Positions 60,524 through 60,556 of a stretch of DNA of 60,556 nt are shown here, piece after piece. The stretch's first letter is position 1; every line of letters starts with the position of its first letter. The notes under the pieces are model-generated. The model worked only from the letters and a program-made list of their open reading frames with translations, did no database searches and was not told the DNA's origin. A program made the position numbers and the translations under genes. This stretch comes from Fusobacterium sp. SYSU M8D902 (GTDB taxonomy: Bacteria; Fusobacteriota; Fusobacteriia; Fusobacteriales; Fusobacteriaceae), in the NCBI RefSeq assembly GCF_040199715.1, contig NZ_JBEFNA010000009.1, positions 1 through 60,556 on the forward strand. Reading direction: 5' to 3'.

Positions 60524-60556
60524 AGCTAAAGAGATTTTTTAATCTCTTTGGCTTTT
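60524..60556 (+). terminator. Terminator at the right edge
   Basis: AGCTAAAGAGATT-tttt-AATCTCTTTGGCT is a strong hairpin followed by TTTT at the window end. It probably ends the flavin reductase/small protein unit. Confidence 0.65.

Noticed and set aside
1-60556. tRNA, rRNA, tmRNA genes and CRISPR arrays
   Set aside because: I looked for cloverleaf ends (CCA-type acceptor pairs), conserved rRNA blocks and regularly spaced repeats on both strands and found none.

Overview
The window is AT-rich (by eye about 30% GC) and tightly packed, with short operons on both strands. Gram-positive-style housekeeping genes (PolC, KhpA, HslO, RqcH, HemZ) occur beside anaerobe and amino-acid-fermenter traits: GrdX, inducible-type arginine decarboxylase, a lysine-riboswitch transporter and oxygen-tolerant-style TtcA paralogs. 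Protein families, codon use and signals suggest Fusobacterium (probably the F. mortiferum / F. varium / F. ulcerans side of the genus). The species is inferred, not shown.

Layout. 1-842: 5' part of a lysine-riboswitch-controlled NhaC-type transporter (-) and, divergently, a Crp/Fnr regulator (+). 1569-10579 (-): hpt, rsmA, a DUF4911-like gene, khpA, rimM, trmD, a gamma-carbonic-anhydrase-like gene, an RNA methyltransferase, polC and hup, i.e. RNA maturation and replication. 10745-15321 (+): PASTA-only protein, rsgA (apparent AUU start), rpe, a MarR-FeoA fusion regulator and rqcH. 15410-22073 (-): a single-domain globin, then a lipid operon made of an orphan response regulator, a 48-aa protein and two giant ligase-ACP-acyltransferase fusions. 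A small gene with an in-frame UGA, probably a selenoprotein, sits between the two fusions. 22153-28993 (-): two TtcA-type tRNA thiolases, udk, carB and carA.

29354-30404 (+): GrdX and a degenerate EAL-like protein. 30513-30971 (-): dtd. 31108-37517 (+): pncB, psd, a NusG-II-like protein, an AI-2E-family membrane protein, an RlmL-type methyltransferase, an unknown gene and a cyclophilin. 37699-39501 (+): lepA. 39541-42290: an accessory island with a leader-peptide/terminator element, a DUF3592-like gene, a MORN-repeat protein, a gene remnant, a secreted protein and a tiny signal-peptide ORF. 42323-51395 (-): gltX alone, then pilT, hemZ, comEA-like, hslO, tatD, rlmA-like, acpS, a NuoE-like gene and frameshifted prfB. 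51520-56245 (+): a HAD phosphatase, then an antiporter plus arginine decarboxylase acid-resistance pair. 56320-59376 (-): NicO/DUF1007 metal transport pair, and minCDE. 59516-60472 (+): a flavin reductase and a small unknown gene.

The most notable points are these. (1) An unannotated 103-codon gene at 18415-18726 has UGA at codon 32, a UxxC motif and a SECIS-like hairpin, which fits a HesB-like/CC-Se-motif selenoprotein. (2) CarA has lost all three catalytic residues of its glutaminase domain (Cys to Val, His to Met, Glu to Asp), so this carbamoyl-phosphate synthetase should depend on free ammonia. (3) The carA leader combines a consensus promoter, a 42-codon U-rich leader ORF and a terminator overlapping its stop codon, a pyrBI-like attenuator architecture. 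No tRNA, rRNA, CRISPR array or intact transposase was seen.
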